A DNA stretch of 52,539 nucleotides from Chloroflexota bacterium. GTDB lineage: Bacteria > Chloroflexota > Anaerolineae > B4-G1. Shown here in pieces: positions 40,980 through 49,818 of the stretch. The stretch's first letter is position 1. Each line of letters begins with the position of its first letter. Under the pieces are notes generated by a model, which ran no database searches, was not told where the DNA came from, and worked only from the letters and a program-made list of their open reading frames with translations. The stretch lies in assembly GCA_024232355.1 (NCBI GenBank), contig JAAEPW010000501.1, positions 1 through 52,539 on the forward strand, given 5' to 3'. The translations under genes were made by a program, and so were the position numbers.

Positions 40980-41951
40980 ATGGACCTGTTCTACGTCTTC
41001 CGCCGCGCCTGGGAGATCACCCGTCGGCACAAGGCTCTGTGGCTGTTCGGTTTTTTGGTCAGCCTGGGCACGGTGAGTACACGGTTTGGCTCTGGCAGCA
41101 CTCGTTGGGAACAACTGTCGCGCGAACTGCCGCCAGAGGTGCAGCCTATTGTCTCTGATTTCCTCGCCAGCCCCTACTTGCCCATATTGGTGGTGTTTTT
41201 CGCGTTATTGGGATTGGCCATCGGTGTGGGGCTGGCGCTGCTGGGTACATTGGGCCGGGTGGCGTTGGTGGACCAGACGCGGGCCGCCGAAGATCGCGGG
41301 GCTGTCAGCCTGCGGGATGGCTGGCAGGCTGGTCGGCGTCACCTGTGGCCGGTCTTTTTCATCCGGCTGCTGCTTGGCTTGCCTGCAGGCGTGGTGACGT
41401 TGGTCGGTGCGCTGCCAATGTTGGGGACGGCGCTCTTAGTCGCCGGACAGGATCGACCGGAAGTGGTGATCCCCGGCATCGTGGCGGTCGAGTTTGCGCT
41501 TTTTGCCTGCTTTGTGCCCGCCGTCTGCCTGGCGGTGTTGCTCTCTCTGCCCTTCAGCCTGTTGCAGCGGCTGGCCGTCCGGGCTTGCGTGCTGCAGGAA
41601 TATGATGTGCGCCAGAGCATCACTCGCGCCTGGACCATGCTGCGGGCACACCTAGCATCGCTGGACGTGATCTGGCTGATCCTCTTGGGCGTCGGCATCG
41701 GCGTGATGGTCGTAGTCATCTTGCCGATGGTACTGGTCGCGATGACTCTCGTTACAGCGGCCTTGCTGACGGTACTCGTCTCGCCCCTGCTGTTCACCGT
41801 GCTGACGCTGCTCATCGGCGTGCTGGCATGGCTGGTGGGCGCGGCCGTCTACAGCGTGGTAGAGACCTTTAGCTCTGCCGTGTGGACGTTGGCCTACCGC
41901 GACTTGACGGGGCTGGGATTGACAGGAGAAGTAAAGGTGGAATCCAAATGA
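40980..41951 (+). CDS. Multi-pass membrane protein (glycerophosphodiester-phosphodiesterase-membrane-domain-like)
   Basis: 323 residues from ATG 40980 (AGGAG about 8 bases ahead). N-terminal DLFYVFRRAWEITRRHKALWLFGF is a motif seen in bacterial DUF-type six-helix proteins related to YrvL/GdpP-membrane domains. About six long hydrophobic segments with a central RQSITRAWTMLRAHLASLDVIW, the repeated helix motif. Function unknown. ATGA overlap with an SRPBCC protein suggests they act together. Confidence 0.78.
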   Translation: MDLFYVFRRAWEITRRHKALWLFGFLVSLGTVSTRFGSGSTRWEQLSRELPPEVQPIVSDFLASPYLPILVVFFALLGLAIGVGLALLGTLGRVALVDQTRAAEDRGAVSLRDGWQAGRRHLWPVFFIRLLLGLPAGVVTLVGALPMLGTALLVAGQDRPEVVIPGIVAVEFALFACFVPAVCLAVLLSLPFSLLQRLAVRACVLQEYDVRQSITRAWTMLRAHLASLDVIWLILLGVGIGVMVVVILPMVLVAMTLVTAALLTVLVSPLLFTVLTLLIGVLAWLVGAAVYSVVETFSSAVWTLAYRDLTGLGLTGEVKVESK

Positions 41952-42409
41952 TCAAATTGACAAAAAACGTCACTGTTGGTGCTCCGCCGGAAAAAGTATT
42001 CGACGTGGTCGACGATACAGCTAATCTGCCAGAGGTATGGCGCAACCTGTCAAACGTCCGCAATCTCAAGATGCTGCCGAACGGCGGACACAGTTTCCAG
42101 TTTGATTACACCATGGCTGGCGTACGCATCAAAGGCTCCAGCGTCGATCTCGAACACGTTCGCCCGCACCGCATCGTCACCCGTACAACTGGTGGCATTA
42201 TCAGTACGCTTGCGTGGGATTTTCAGCCGATCTCTGAAGGCACGAAAACAGATTTGCATCTTGAGATTGAATATGAGGCGCCCGTGCCTGTGATCGGCAA
42301 GCTGGCCGAGATCATCGTCGCCAAGGTCAACGAGACGGATATTGTGTACGTTCTGAATTATCTCAAGCTCAAGTTGGAAGGGATAGAACGCAAGCCAAAT
42401 CCCACCTAA
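41948..42409 (+). CDS. SRPBCC/START-like ligand-binding protein
   Basis: 153 residues. Begins MIKLTKNVTVGAPPEKVFDVVDD, the usual beta-1/helix start of polyketide-cyclase/SRPBCC proteins, and continues with FDYTMAGVRIKGSSVD, HRIVTRTTGGIISTLAWDF and a long C-terminal helix. These small proteins bind hydrophobic ligands in a cavity; no catalytic residues can be assigned. Translationally coupled to the membrane protein. Confidence 0.85.
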   Translation: MIKLTKNVTVGAPPEKVFDVVDDTANLPEVWRNLSNVRNLKMLPNGGHSFQFDYTMAGVRIKGSSVDLEHVRPHRIVTRTTGGIISTLAWDFQPISEGTKTDLHLEIEYEAPVPVIGKLAEIIVAKVNETDIVYVLNYLKLKLEGIERKPNPT

Positions 42410-42493
42410 TTGCATAATGAGAAATCCAAGTGTGTCCCTGCTTGTTGCATCAGTACGGAGATGACAGTATAATATTTACAAGGAGACGATAAC

Positions 42494-43372
42494 ATGAAAG
42501 TGACCAACATTTGGAATACGAGCCAAAAACCGACGATCTCGTTCGAACTATTTCCCGCCCGGTCCGAAAAGGCCGCCGCAAACCTGGAAAAGGCCATCGA
42601 CGCATTGGCCGCCCTGGAACCGGATTTCGTCTCTGTCACCTTTGGGGCTGGGGGATCGACGCGCGAAGGTTCACGCCGGCTCATAGAAAAGCTCAAACAC
42701 GAAAAGGGGCTAGAGACCGTTGCCTATTTCGCCGGATACGGACTGGGGCCGGACGACGTTACAGTTGTTCTGGATAACTATCAGTCGATCGGAATTGAGA
42801 GCATCCTGGTCGTGCGCGGGGATCCGCCCCACGATAAAGAGTTCGAGCCCCATCCAGACAGCTTGACCTACGCCTCTGACCTGATGGCCTTTATCCGACC
42901 CAAGTATGATTTTTGCACCGGCGTGGCTGGGTATCCCGAAGGACACATCAACGCCCCCAGCAAAGAAAAAGACCTGGAATTCCTCAAGCTAAAGGTAGAC
43001 CGGGGAGCCGAGTACATCATCACCAACTATTTTTACGACAATGCGTACTTTATCGATTTTTGCGAGCGCTGCCGGAACGTTGGTATCGAGGTGCCCATTG
43101 TGCCGGGCGTGATGCCCATCTATAGCATCAAGATGATGGAAATGTTGGCCGGTCTGTGTGGCGCGACCATCACCGATGAGATACGCCAGGGAATCGCGGC
43201 GCTGGATGAGGGGGACAAGCAAGCACTGGTGGCATTTGGAATCGAGTTTGCTGTGCGCCAGTGCACAGAATTGCTGGAAGCGGGCGTGCCGGGACTGCAC
43301 ATTTACACGATGGACCGTGCCAAGTCTACGGTGCAGGTGGTCAATCAGTTACGAGACAAAGGGCTGTTGTAA
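42494..43372 (+). CDS. metF: Methylenetetrahydrofolate reductase
   Basis: 292 residues; AAGGAGA ahead of ATG. TIM-barrel with SFELFPARSEKA (usual FEFFPPK segment), DFVSVTFGAGGSTREG, VVRGDPPHD, CTGVAGYPEGH, TNYFYDNAYF and VPGVMPIYS. FAD enzyme that reduces 5,10-methylene-THF to 5-methyl-THF for methionine synthesis or, in acetogenic chemistry, the methyl branch. Which electron donor is used cannot be told here. Confidence 0.93.
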   Translation: MKVTNIWNTSQKPTISFELFPARSEKAAANLEKAIDALAALEPDFVSVTFGAGGSTREGSRRLIEKLKHEKGLETVAYFAGYGLGPDDVTVVLDNYQSIGIESILVVRGDPPHDKEFEPHPDSLTYASDLMAFIRPKYDFCTGVAGYPEGHINAPSKEKDLEFLKLKVDRGAEYIITNYFYDNAYFIDFCERCRNVGIEVPIVPGVMPIYSIKMMEMLAGLCGATITDEIRQGIAALDEGDKQALVAFGIEFAVRQCTELLEAGVPGLHIYTMDRAKSTVQVVNQLRDKGLL

Positions 43373-43384
43373 TTGGAAATGTAA

Positions 43385-43750
43385 ATGCCGCAAATCATGT
43401 TGGAATACACCGACAACATTGATCAACCCATCGAGTTTCGCGATCTTTTTGCCGATCTGCACCAGGCTCTGGCCGACGCAGCCGGGATAAACATCGCCAA
43501 CTTTAAGAGCCGCGCGCGCTGCCTTGATACGTATCTCGTTGGGGAAGGGGATGCAAGGAATGCATTTGTGCATCTTGACCTCCAATTGTTCGAGGGCCGG
43601 TCGTCAGAAATCAAGCGAGAAATTGGCGAGCACGGTCTCACTGTGTTGAAAAAGCATTTTGCGCAATCATTGAGCGATTACAACATGCAGATCACATTCC
43701 AAGTGCGCGATATTCAAAGACAGGCGTATTTCAAGGTGGTTTCAGAGTAG
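43385..43750 (+). CDS. 5-carboxymethyl-2-hydroxymuconate isomerase-like tautomerase
   Basis: 121 residues. The initiator Met is followed by Pro2, the catalytic base in the tautomerase superfamily: MPQIMLEYTDNI. Conserved LFADLHQALADAAG, NFKSRARCLDTYLVGEG, AFVHLDLQLFEGRS and the C-terminal MQITFQVRDIQRQAYFK match the CHMI (HpcD) family. It isomerises an aromatic-acid ring-cleavage product in homoprotocatechuate breakdown, but no other genes of that route are nearby. It follows metF by 12 bases. Confidence 0.88.
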   Translation: MPQIMLEYTDNIDQPIEFRDLFADLHQALADAAGINIANFKSRARCLDTYLVGEGDARNAFVHLDLQLFEGRSSEIKREIGEHGLTVLKKHFAQSLSDYNMQITFQVRDIQRQAYFKVVSE

Positions 43751-43817
43751 TGACAATTCGGTGCAACCTGCAGTTGCCTTAATTCGTGACGGAAGAAAAA
43801 TACCCGATGGCAAACAA
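43751..43817. repeat. Family 3 palindromic intergenic element, copy 5 (partial)
   Basis: Contains AATTCGGTGCAACCTGCAGT, TTGCCTTAATTCGTGACGG and the closing ACCCGATGGCAAACAAG. Right half of the element; the left arm is missing. It lies just before the 925-residue gene. Confidence 0.65.
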
Positions 43818-43844
43818 GTGGATCGAGTACGGAGTTAAAGTCAG

Positions 43845-46622
43845 ATGAGTTCACCTAATCCCGTTGACCCCACAATTGAACCGATCACCGGTGCGTTGCG
43901 CATCGTCAATGGACAGCGCCTGCAAGATGCAGCTCCCTGCGTTGTGACGCTGTGCCCACCATTACAAGCGGCCCAGGCCCGGCGCAAAGAGCAGTTGTTC
44001 CTTTTGCTAAACCTGACCGGCCTGGTTTCGGCACATCTCTATCGAGAACTGCGCGAGGTGGTGGCGCAGACGTATTGGGCTGCCACGGGCAGCACCACGG
44101 CGGCACTGCGCCTGGCGGCGGCTGCTGCGAATCGACACCTGCTGCGGACAAATTCGCAATCTGTTCCCGCTGACCAGTGTCGTGGCGGTCTCATCTGTGC
44201 CGTTCTGCAAGACAAAGACCTCTTTATCCTACTCTCTGGCCCTACTGGTGCTTGTGTCTTTCGTGGGGGGCGCATCAGGCGCTTTTCTCAGGGGGAGACG
44301 ATGTCTCCCTTGGGTGTGGGTCGGTTGCCCGACACCCGCCTTCACCACGCCTACGTCGTCTCGGGTGATAAATTGCTGCTCTCATCGTCTGGGCTGTCTC
44401 AAGCGACGGACGACGCCGGGCTCATCCGCGTGCTGGCCCAGGTTGGGATAGAAGAGATGTTGGAAGGGCTGGAACAGGTAGGGTTTGGGGTTGATTTTTC
44501 TGCATTGGTTATACGCTGGCCGCTGCCGGGCGAGCCTCCGGTAGTTCGTAAAAGCCCTCCGCCCGTCTCTCGTCTCAAGGCCCTAACGGAATCCAGGTCC
44601 GAGCCGCGCAAGTGGCCTTGGTCGAGACATCGTGAAAAGCTGCCGGCAAAAACCAAGGTTCCACGGCAATTCCCCACGTTCAAAACAAAGGTCGAAGCAA
44701 GCGTGGTCGAGTTACCCGAACAAACCATTACACCACACGAGCCTCCGCTACCAGAACCTGTGGAATCGGACACTGTTGCACCAAGCACGATGGATTTGCT
44801 CACCCGAACGGTCGAGCCAAGTGAGCTATCTCCGCCGAAACCTGCAGAAGAACGAAAAGCAGTAGAGCAGACGCATTCCCCTCCCGCCCCTGTGACCGGG
44901 CCGACCAAGTCGTACGCGCCCATCCCGCCAAAACCTGAGGAAGAGCGAAGACATGTAGGGCAGACGCATTCCGCCCCTCCTCCGAAACCTACGCAAGAGA
45001 AAAGAGTCGCGGAGCAGGCTCCTTCTCCTCCCCCCCCCGCGACCGAGCCAATCAAATCGTACGAGCCACTTTCGCCGAAACCTGTGCAAAAGCGCCGAGT
45101 TCCAGAGCGGGCATATTCTCCTCCTTCCCCTGCGTCCCCGCCGGTCAAATCGTACGCACCACTCCCACCGGAGACTATGGAAGAGCGGGTAGTTGTAGAA
45201 CAGTCGTATCCCTTCCCGGCGGCCGTGCCCGAGCCGGTCGAGCCATACGAGCGCGTGCCATCCCGCGAACCGGGGCCCAGCTTGGGAGAACGCATGGGAG
45301 ATGCCGCCCGTTCTGTCGGGCGCGGAGTTGCCGCTGCCGGTGGAATCGTGGTCGGCGGGGTGAGCACTCTGGCCGGGCGCATGCTGCCCAATGCCAAGAA
45401 AAGAGGACGTCGCCCGGCGCGTGCTTTGCCTCCACGCACTGCCCGTTCGATTCCGCAAGAAGACCCTGCCTTGATGATGATCCTCGCCATCGGCATTCCG
45501 GTCGTGTTGGCCATCACGGTTGCCCTGGCTTACCGGTCGCTGGGGGCAGACGCGCGCTTTCGGGGGCTTGTCCGACAGGCCGAGGAATCGGCCGGGCTAG
45601 CCCAGACTCCTGGAGTCACCTCCGAATCCTCTCGATCTCATTGGCAAACGGCGCTGGGGCACGCCCAGTCTGCCGTAATCCTGCGTCCGGATGACCAGGT
45701 CGCCACCGCGCTGCAAGCTCAAGCCCAGGTCGCCCTCGACTCTCTCGACGGTATCATCCGCTTGCAGCCGGTCACGCTGCACGATTTTGGATCAAGCACC
45801 GCCCTACGAAGACTCGTCATCCATGGACAGATGGTCTTTGTGCTCGACCCGGACGGTGAATGGGTGTCGCGATTGACCTTGAATCAGGCTGGGGATAGCG
45901 TGATCGATCCCGGAGGCATGTCGATCATCAGAATGGACCAGTCCATTCAAGATGGTACCGTGGGCGATTTGGTGGATTTCGTTTGGGTAGACCTGGCGGG
46001 CGGGCGGCAGACCAGTGGGCTGCTCATTCTCGAACAGGATGGCGCGTTGGTCAGCTATGATCCCACCTGGGAGGGCGAAGGAGGAGCACTCCAGTTGCAG
46101 CGCTCGTTTATCGGCATGCCGCCCGAATCGCCCAAGGTCATCGGCACTTACGATGGTCGCCTCTACGTTCTGGATACCGTCCTCAACCAAATCCGGCGCT
46201 ACGAGCCGCGAGGAGACACCTACCCCGAGCGGCCCGACCACTACTTTGTCGTCACTCCAACCAGACCGTTGGCCGAGACGGTGGATATGGCCATAGACGG
46301 TTACATCTATCTCCTCTACGCCGACGGTGCGATCGCCAAATTCCTGAGCGGCAACCCCGAAGCATTCGACGTGCGCGAATTGCCCCTCGATCTCAGCCAG
46401 GCGGTCGCGTTGGCCGTGGATCCAGACAGCGGCAGCGGGACGATTTATGTGGCAGATCGCGGAAATCGGCGGATAGTTGCGTTGGCGCCTGACGGGCAAT
46501 TCCAGGCGCAATTTTACGCCAGGGACGCCTTTGACGCGCTAGAAACCTTGGCAGTGGATGAGGCGACGCGCCGGTTGTATGTGATCAGCGGTGGGCGACT
46601 TTATGTTGCACCACTGCCATGA
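43845..46622 (+). CDS. Degenerate PP2C-like protein with Pro-rich repeats, membrane segment and C-terminal beta-propeller
   Basis: 925 residues. About 1-235 look like a PP2C-family fold (CRGGLICAVLQDKDLFILLS, HAYVVSGDKLLLSSSGLSQA) but the metal-binding Asp of the usual SDG motif is Ser (SSSG), so it is probably inactive. About 310-480 contain five imperfect 30-35-residue repeats (PPKPxEER..EQTHSPPxP..KSYAP). One membrane segment follows (MMILAIGIPVVLAITVALAY, about 545-565), then an NHL/YWTD-type propeller (YDGRLYVLDTVLNQIRRYE, VAVDPDSGSGTIYVADRGN). Possibly a signal receiver or scaffold. The downstream LCP gene has its own promoter. Confidence 0.75.
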   Translation: MSSPNPVDPTIEPITGALRIVNGQRLQDAAPCVVTLCPPLQAAQARRKEQLFLLLNLTGLVSAHLYRELREVVAQTYWAATGSTTAALRLAAAAANRHLLRTNSQSVPADQCRGGLICAVLQDKDLFILLSGPTGACVFRGGRIRRFSQGETMSPLGVGRLPDTRLHHAYVVSGDKLLLSSSGLSQATDDAGLIRVLAQVGIEEMLEGLEQVGFGVDFSALVIRWPLPGEPPVVRKSPPPVSRLKALTESRSEPRKWPWSRHREKLPAKTKVPRQFPTFKTKVEASVVELPEQTITPHEPPLPEPVESDTVAPSTMDLLTRTVEPSELSPPKPAEERKAVEQTHSPPAPVTGPTKSYAPIPPKPEEERRHVGQTHSAPPPKPTQEKRVAEQAPSPPPPATEPIKSYEPLSPKPVQKRRVPERAYSPPSPASPPVKSYAPLPPETMEERVVVEQSYPFPAAVPEPVEPYERVPSREPGPSLGERMGDAARSVGRGVAAAGGIVVGGVSTLAGRMLPNAKKRGRRPARALPPRTARSIPQEDPALMMILAIGIPVVLAITVALAYRSLGADARFRGLVRQAEESAGLAQTPGVTSESSRSHWQTALGHAQSAVILRPDDQVATALQAQAQVALDSLDGIIRLQPVTLHDFGSSTALRRLVIHGQMVFVLDPDGEWVSRLTLNQAGDSVIDPGGMSIIRMDQSIQDGTVGDLVDFVWVDLAGGRQTSGLLILEQDGALVSYDPTWEGEGGALQLQRSFIGMPPESPKVIGTYDGRLYVLDTVLNQIRRYEPRGDTYPERPDHYFVVTPTRPLAETVDMAIDGYIYLLYADGAIAKFLSGNPEAFDVRELPLDLSQAVALAVDPDSGSGTIYVADRGNRRIVALAPDGQFQAQFYARDAFDALETLAVDEATRRLYVISGGRLYVAPLP

Positions 46623-46634
46623 TTGTGTTATAAT
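46606..46634 (+). promoter_or_regulatory. Promoter of the LCP gene
   Basis: TTGCAC at 46606-46611 and TATAAT at 46629-46634, 17-base spacer. It overlaps the last codons of the preceding gene. Confidence 0.78.
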
Positions 46635-46658
46635 TTACCCACGAGTTAGATAATTCAA

Positions 46659-46687
46659 ACACCGCCGCGAGCAAGCGGTGGTGTTTT
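46659..46687 (+). promoter_or_regulatory. Leader hairpin before the LCP ribosome site
   Basis: ACACCGCCGC and GCGGTGGTGT form a 10-bp stem around six bases, followed by TTTT and then the GGGAGG ribosome site. Terminator-like, but placed between promoter and gene, so it may attenuate or stabilise the transcript. Confidence 0.7.
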
Positions 46688-46702
46688 GTGGGAGGATCTC
46701 TA

Positions 46703-48082
46703 GTGCGACGTAGCAGAAAATTAAATCGTGGTTCAAGTAGTATCGCTCAAATACTTTTCACCACAGGCCTGATCGTGCTTCTTTTAATCATTGCTGGCGC
46801 GGCTGGCCTGTTTGTTTTTGACCGGGTATACGATTTCACCTTTGCTTCTGACATATTGCCCAACTTTACCGTAGAAGAACCGAGCGAAGAGCCCAGTGAA
46901 GTGGTCTTTGACCCGGGCGAGCCGCTGCCGCGTTGGGAAGGAACTGAGCGCGTCAACATCCTGGTGATGGGTATCGACCAGCGCGAATTTGAAGAGGGTC
47001 CCTGGCGCACCGACACGATGATGGTGCTGACCATCGACCCGGTCACAAAGAGCGGGGGGATGCTGTCGATTCCGCGCGACCTGTGGGTGCCTATCCCCGG
47101 CTACGAAGAGGGGCGCATCAATCAGGCTCACTTTTTTGGCGAACTCTACGACTATCCCGGCGGTGGTCCGGGGCTGGCAGTCGAGACCGTCCAGTACAAC
47201 CTGGGCGTTCCCATTCACTATTATGGACGTTTCAATTTCACGGCCTTTGAAGAACTGGTAGACATTATCGGCGGGGTCGACGTCCTAGTACCAGAGGAAA
47301 TAAACGATAATACTTATCCCGACGAGGCGTATGGCTACGATCCGTTGCACATCCCGGCCGGTCAACAGCATCTCAACGGCGAGATGGCTCTCAAGTACGC
47401 GCGCACCCGCCACTCTCCCGATGGAGATTTTGGCCGCGCCAAGCGCCAGCAGCAAGTGATTATGTCCATATTCGATCAGGTCACGCGGCTCGAACTGCTG
47501 CCTCAGTTGGCTTCCCGCGCCCCCGAATTGTGGCAGACGCTGCAAGGCGCTGTAGAGACCGATCTGACCATCGATCAAATCATCGCGCTGGCGCAGCTTG
47601 GCAGTGAATTATCGACCGAAAACATCCGCTACGGAGTTATTGACGAGTATTACACCCAATTTTGGACCACTCCCGACGGCCAGCAAGTCTTGATCCCTCT
47701 GCGCGACCGGATGCGCGAGATGCGCGACTATATTTTCACCTCCCAGGCCCCTATACCCGAGTATGCAGACGACCCGGCTGCACGTCTGGCAGAAGAAGCC
47801 GCCACCATAAAAGTGATGAACGGAACCATGACAGAAGGACTGGCTGGACGCACGTCCAACTACCTTCAACTCGAGGGCTTTCACGTAATCACCCCTACCA
47901 ACGCCGACCGCTCTGATTATACTGAGACGTTGATCATCGTCTACACCGGCAAGATCTACACGGCCGAGTATCTGACCCATTTCCTCAACCTCCCGGCGAC
48001 GGCCGTCATCCACGGTCCTGATCCCAACGCCGCGCACGATATCTCGCTCATCTTGGGTACTGATTATCAGCCGGTGGAGTAG
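46703..48082 (+). CDS. LytR-CpsA-Psr (LCP) family cell-wall glycopolymer transferase
   Basis: 459 residues from GTG 46703, 8 bases after GGGAGG. N-terminal membrane helix (TTGLIVLLLIIAGAAGLFV), then the LCP catalytic domain: NILVMGIDQR, RTDTMMVLTIDP, LSIPRDLWVPIPG (phosphate-binding Arg) and ALKYARTRHSPDGDFGRAKR. The C-terminal LytR_C domain begins near IKVMNGTMTEGLAGRT. LCP proteins transfer lipid-linked glycopolymers onto peptidoglycan or surface proteins outside the membrane. Confidence 0.92.
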   Translation: MRRSRKLNRGSSSIAQILFTTGLIVLLLIIAGAAGLFVFDRVYDFTFASDILPNFTVEEPSEEPSEVVFDPGEPLPRWEGTERVNILVMGIDQREFEEGPWRTDTMMVLTIDPVTKSGGMLSIPRDLWVPIPGYEEGRINQAHFFGELYDYPGGGPGLAVETVQYNLGVPIHYYGRFNFTAFEELVDIIGGVDVLVPEEINDNTYPDEAYGYDPLHIPAGQQHLNGEMALKYARTRHSPDGDFGRAKRQQQVIMSIFDQVTRLELLPQLASRAPELWQTLQGAVETDLTIDQIIALAQLGSELSTENIRYGVIDEYYTQFWTTPDGQQVLIPLRDRMREMRDYIFTSQAPIPEYADDPAARLAEEAATIKVMNGTMTEGLAGRTSNYLQLEGFHVITPTNADRSDYTETLIIVYTGKIYTAEYLTHFLNLPATAVIHGPDPNAAHDISLILGTDYQPVE

Positions 48083-48167
48083 GCAGGGTAATCACTGCAG
48101 TAATTCCCAGTTAAAAAATTTTCAAGAGCGAGACATTCCCAAATACTAGTTTTGATCTCGTAGGCAC

Positions 48168-48240
48168 CGTTCGCCTTGCTGAATGCGGAGCGGGTTTTGT
48201 AAACCTGTTCGCACGTAGGTACGCTCACCTTTCGAGTTGA
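48168..48240. repeat. Degenerate REP unit, fourth copy
   Basis: On the minus strand GGTGAGCGTACCTACGTGCG then AACAGGTTTACAAAACCCGC align to the REP units at 6582-6734 with scattered mismatches. It is about 42 kb from the RAYT gene and shows the family is dispersed. The remainder of the gap 48083-48259 holds nothing else I can support. Confidence 0.6.
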
Positions 48241-48259
48241 AAAATCGTAGGAGGTAATT

Positions 48260-48985
48260 ATGCAACCTGATCCAACCCACTTGCTTGAGAAAATCGGTCT
48301 CGATACTCACCTCATCGGATTCTACGACGCGCCCGATCCCGCTCCGTTTGCGCCCCTGGTCAAACCAGGGCCGGGCAAACGTCAGTGCATTTTCGCTCTC
48401 TACAACCAGTGGAAAAAGGGAAAAACACTGCACATTACGGACAAGAATTCCGGTTGCCGTGGGGCCAATCACTGGCTTTGCGGTGTCGAGGTGATGTCTC
48501 GTGAGGAATTTGTAAAGTTCCTCGCGGACGACGAAGGGCTGAAAGCGTCGCACGACCTGATGAACCAGTGGCTCGATCACCACAAACCCTACAAACAAGA
48601 ACATCCCCACATCCTCATCGGCCCTCTCCAAGGGAACCAGTACGAGTATCTCAAGAGCATCACGTTCTATGTCAATCCTGACCAATCGAGTCTGCTCATA
48701 TTGGGCGCGCAGTACAATCACGCGCCAGGAGATCCCCTGCCCGTCATCGCTCCATTTGGGTCGGGTTGTATGCAACTGCTGCCATTGTTCGAGGATTTGA
48801 ACGTTCCGCAAGCCATCATCGGCACGACGGACATCGCCATGCGCCGGTTCCTGCCGCCAGACATTATGGCGTTCACCGTCACCAAGCCTCTGTTCGAGCA
48901 GCTTTGCGCGCTGGATGAGCGTAGTTTCCTCTACAAGCCGTTCTGGCAGCGTCTCAGAAAGGCAAGAGGACTTGCAGATTCTTGA
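48260..48985 (+). CDS. DUF169-family protein
   Basis: 241 residues; AGGAGG about 7 bases before ATG. The DUF169 pattern is visible: N-terminal LIGFYDAPDPAPF..., several Cys (GKRQCIFALYN, SGCRGANHWLCGVE) with spacing typical of the family, and the C-terminal FGSGCMQLLPLFED and IGTTDIAMRRFLPPDIMAFTVT. Function unknown; the Cys residues may bind metal. Stands alone before a family 1 element. Confidence 0.85.
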   Translation: MQPDPTHLLEKIGLDTHLIGFYDAPDPAPFAPLVKPGPGKRQCIFALYNQWKKGKTLHITDKNSGCRGANHWLCGVEVMSREEFVKFLADDEGLKASHDLMNQWLDHHKPYKQEHPHILIGPLQGNQYEYLKSITFYVNPDQSSLLILGAQYNHAPGDPLPVIAPFGSGCMQLLPLFEDLNVPQAIIGTTDIAMRRFLPPDIMAFTVTKPLFEQLCALDERSFLYKPFWQRLRKARGLADS

Positions 48986-49001
48986 GAAGGCATTGATACG
49001 C

Positions 49002-49154
49002 CAGAACTATTCAGTTTTCGCACAAGACGCTCAGGCCCCCGTCTCGGGGGCGGCTCATGCAACGGCGTATATTTGTGGCAAAAACTTTTGTCTCCAAACC
49101 GTCCCCAGGACGGGGGCTAAGAGCATTGGAAAACTAGAGCTGAACAATCTTGAT
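49002..49154. mobile_element. Short inverted-repeat element, family 1, copy c (degenerate, about 153 bp)
   Basis: Ends AGAACTATTCAGTTTT and AAAACTAGAGCTGAACAATC are imperfect inverted repeats matching the family 1 termini. Interior CCGTCTCGGGGGCGGCTCAT and GTCCCCAGGACGGGGGC match the extra arm of copy b. Flanks ATTGATACG and ATTGACATG may be an eroded target duplication. It ends a few bases before the lipase-like start and may have removed its ribosome site. Confidence 0.72.
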
Positions 49155-49158
49155 TGAC

Positions 49159-49818
49159 ATGTCAGACGATTACGCGGTACTGCTGCACGGCCTGGGACGC
49201 ACCAGATGGTCAATGTACGTGCTGGAGCGCATCTTGTCACGGGGGTTCCGTGTTATTAACATCGGTTACCCTTCCAGAAAATATCCTGTCGAGCAGTTGG
49301 CCGAGTGCGTTGGGAGGAAAATCCGCCAATGCTGCACCAACGAGGTAAAAAAGATCCACTTTGTCACGCACTCGTTGGGTGGAATCATTCTGCGTTGCTA
49401 TTTGAAACAAAATCCATTGCCGAATCTCGGTCGCGTCGTGATGCTCAGCCCGCCCAACCAAGGCAGCGAGTTGGTAGACGCTTTTAGGGGAAACATTCTT
49501 TTTGAGATTGTCGCAGGCCCAGTGGGGGCACAACTTGGCACCGAAGCAACCAGTGTTCCCAATATACTGGGGCCCGTGGATTTTGAGGTCGGCGTCATCA
49601 CGGGGGACGGGAGTTTAAATCCCATTTTCTCCCACTTGATTCCGGGCGCGGACGACGGCAGGGTGTCGGTGAAAAGGTCTCAGGTTGAGGGCATGGCCGA
49701 CTTGACGATCGTGCCCCAGCACCATTCTTTTATTATGAACAGCTCTGAGGTGGTCGAGCAAGTGATTTGCTTTCTAAAGAAAGGCCAGTTTCGAAAGGAG
49801 AAGAAAAAAACGCCATGA
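49159..49818 (+). CDS. Alpha/beta hydrolase (triacylglycerol-lipase/PGAP1-like)
   Basis: 219 residues from ATG 49159; an in-frame TTG at 49150 is possible. VLLHGLGRTRWSM oxyanion region, nucleophile elbow HFVTHSLGGIILR (Ser78), RVVMLSPPNQGSEL, Asp in ADDGRVSVKRS and His in VPQHHSFIMNS form a plausible triad, as in bacterial esterases of the YpfH/lipase type. No clear ribosome site because a family 1 element abuts the start. Overlaps the next gene by ATGA at 49815. Confidence 0.85.
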   Translation: MSDDYAVLLHGLGRTRWSMYVLERILSRGFRVINIGYPSRKYPVEQLAECVGRKIRQCCTNEVKKIHFVTHSLGGIILRCYLKQNPLPNLGRVVMLSPPNQGSELVDAFRGNILFEIVAGPVGAQLGTEATSVPNILGPVDFEVGVITGDGSLNPIFSHLIPGADDGRVSVKRSQVEGMADLTIVPQHHSFIMNSSEVVEQVICFLKKGQFRKEKKKTP

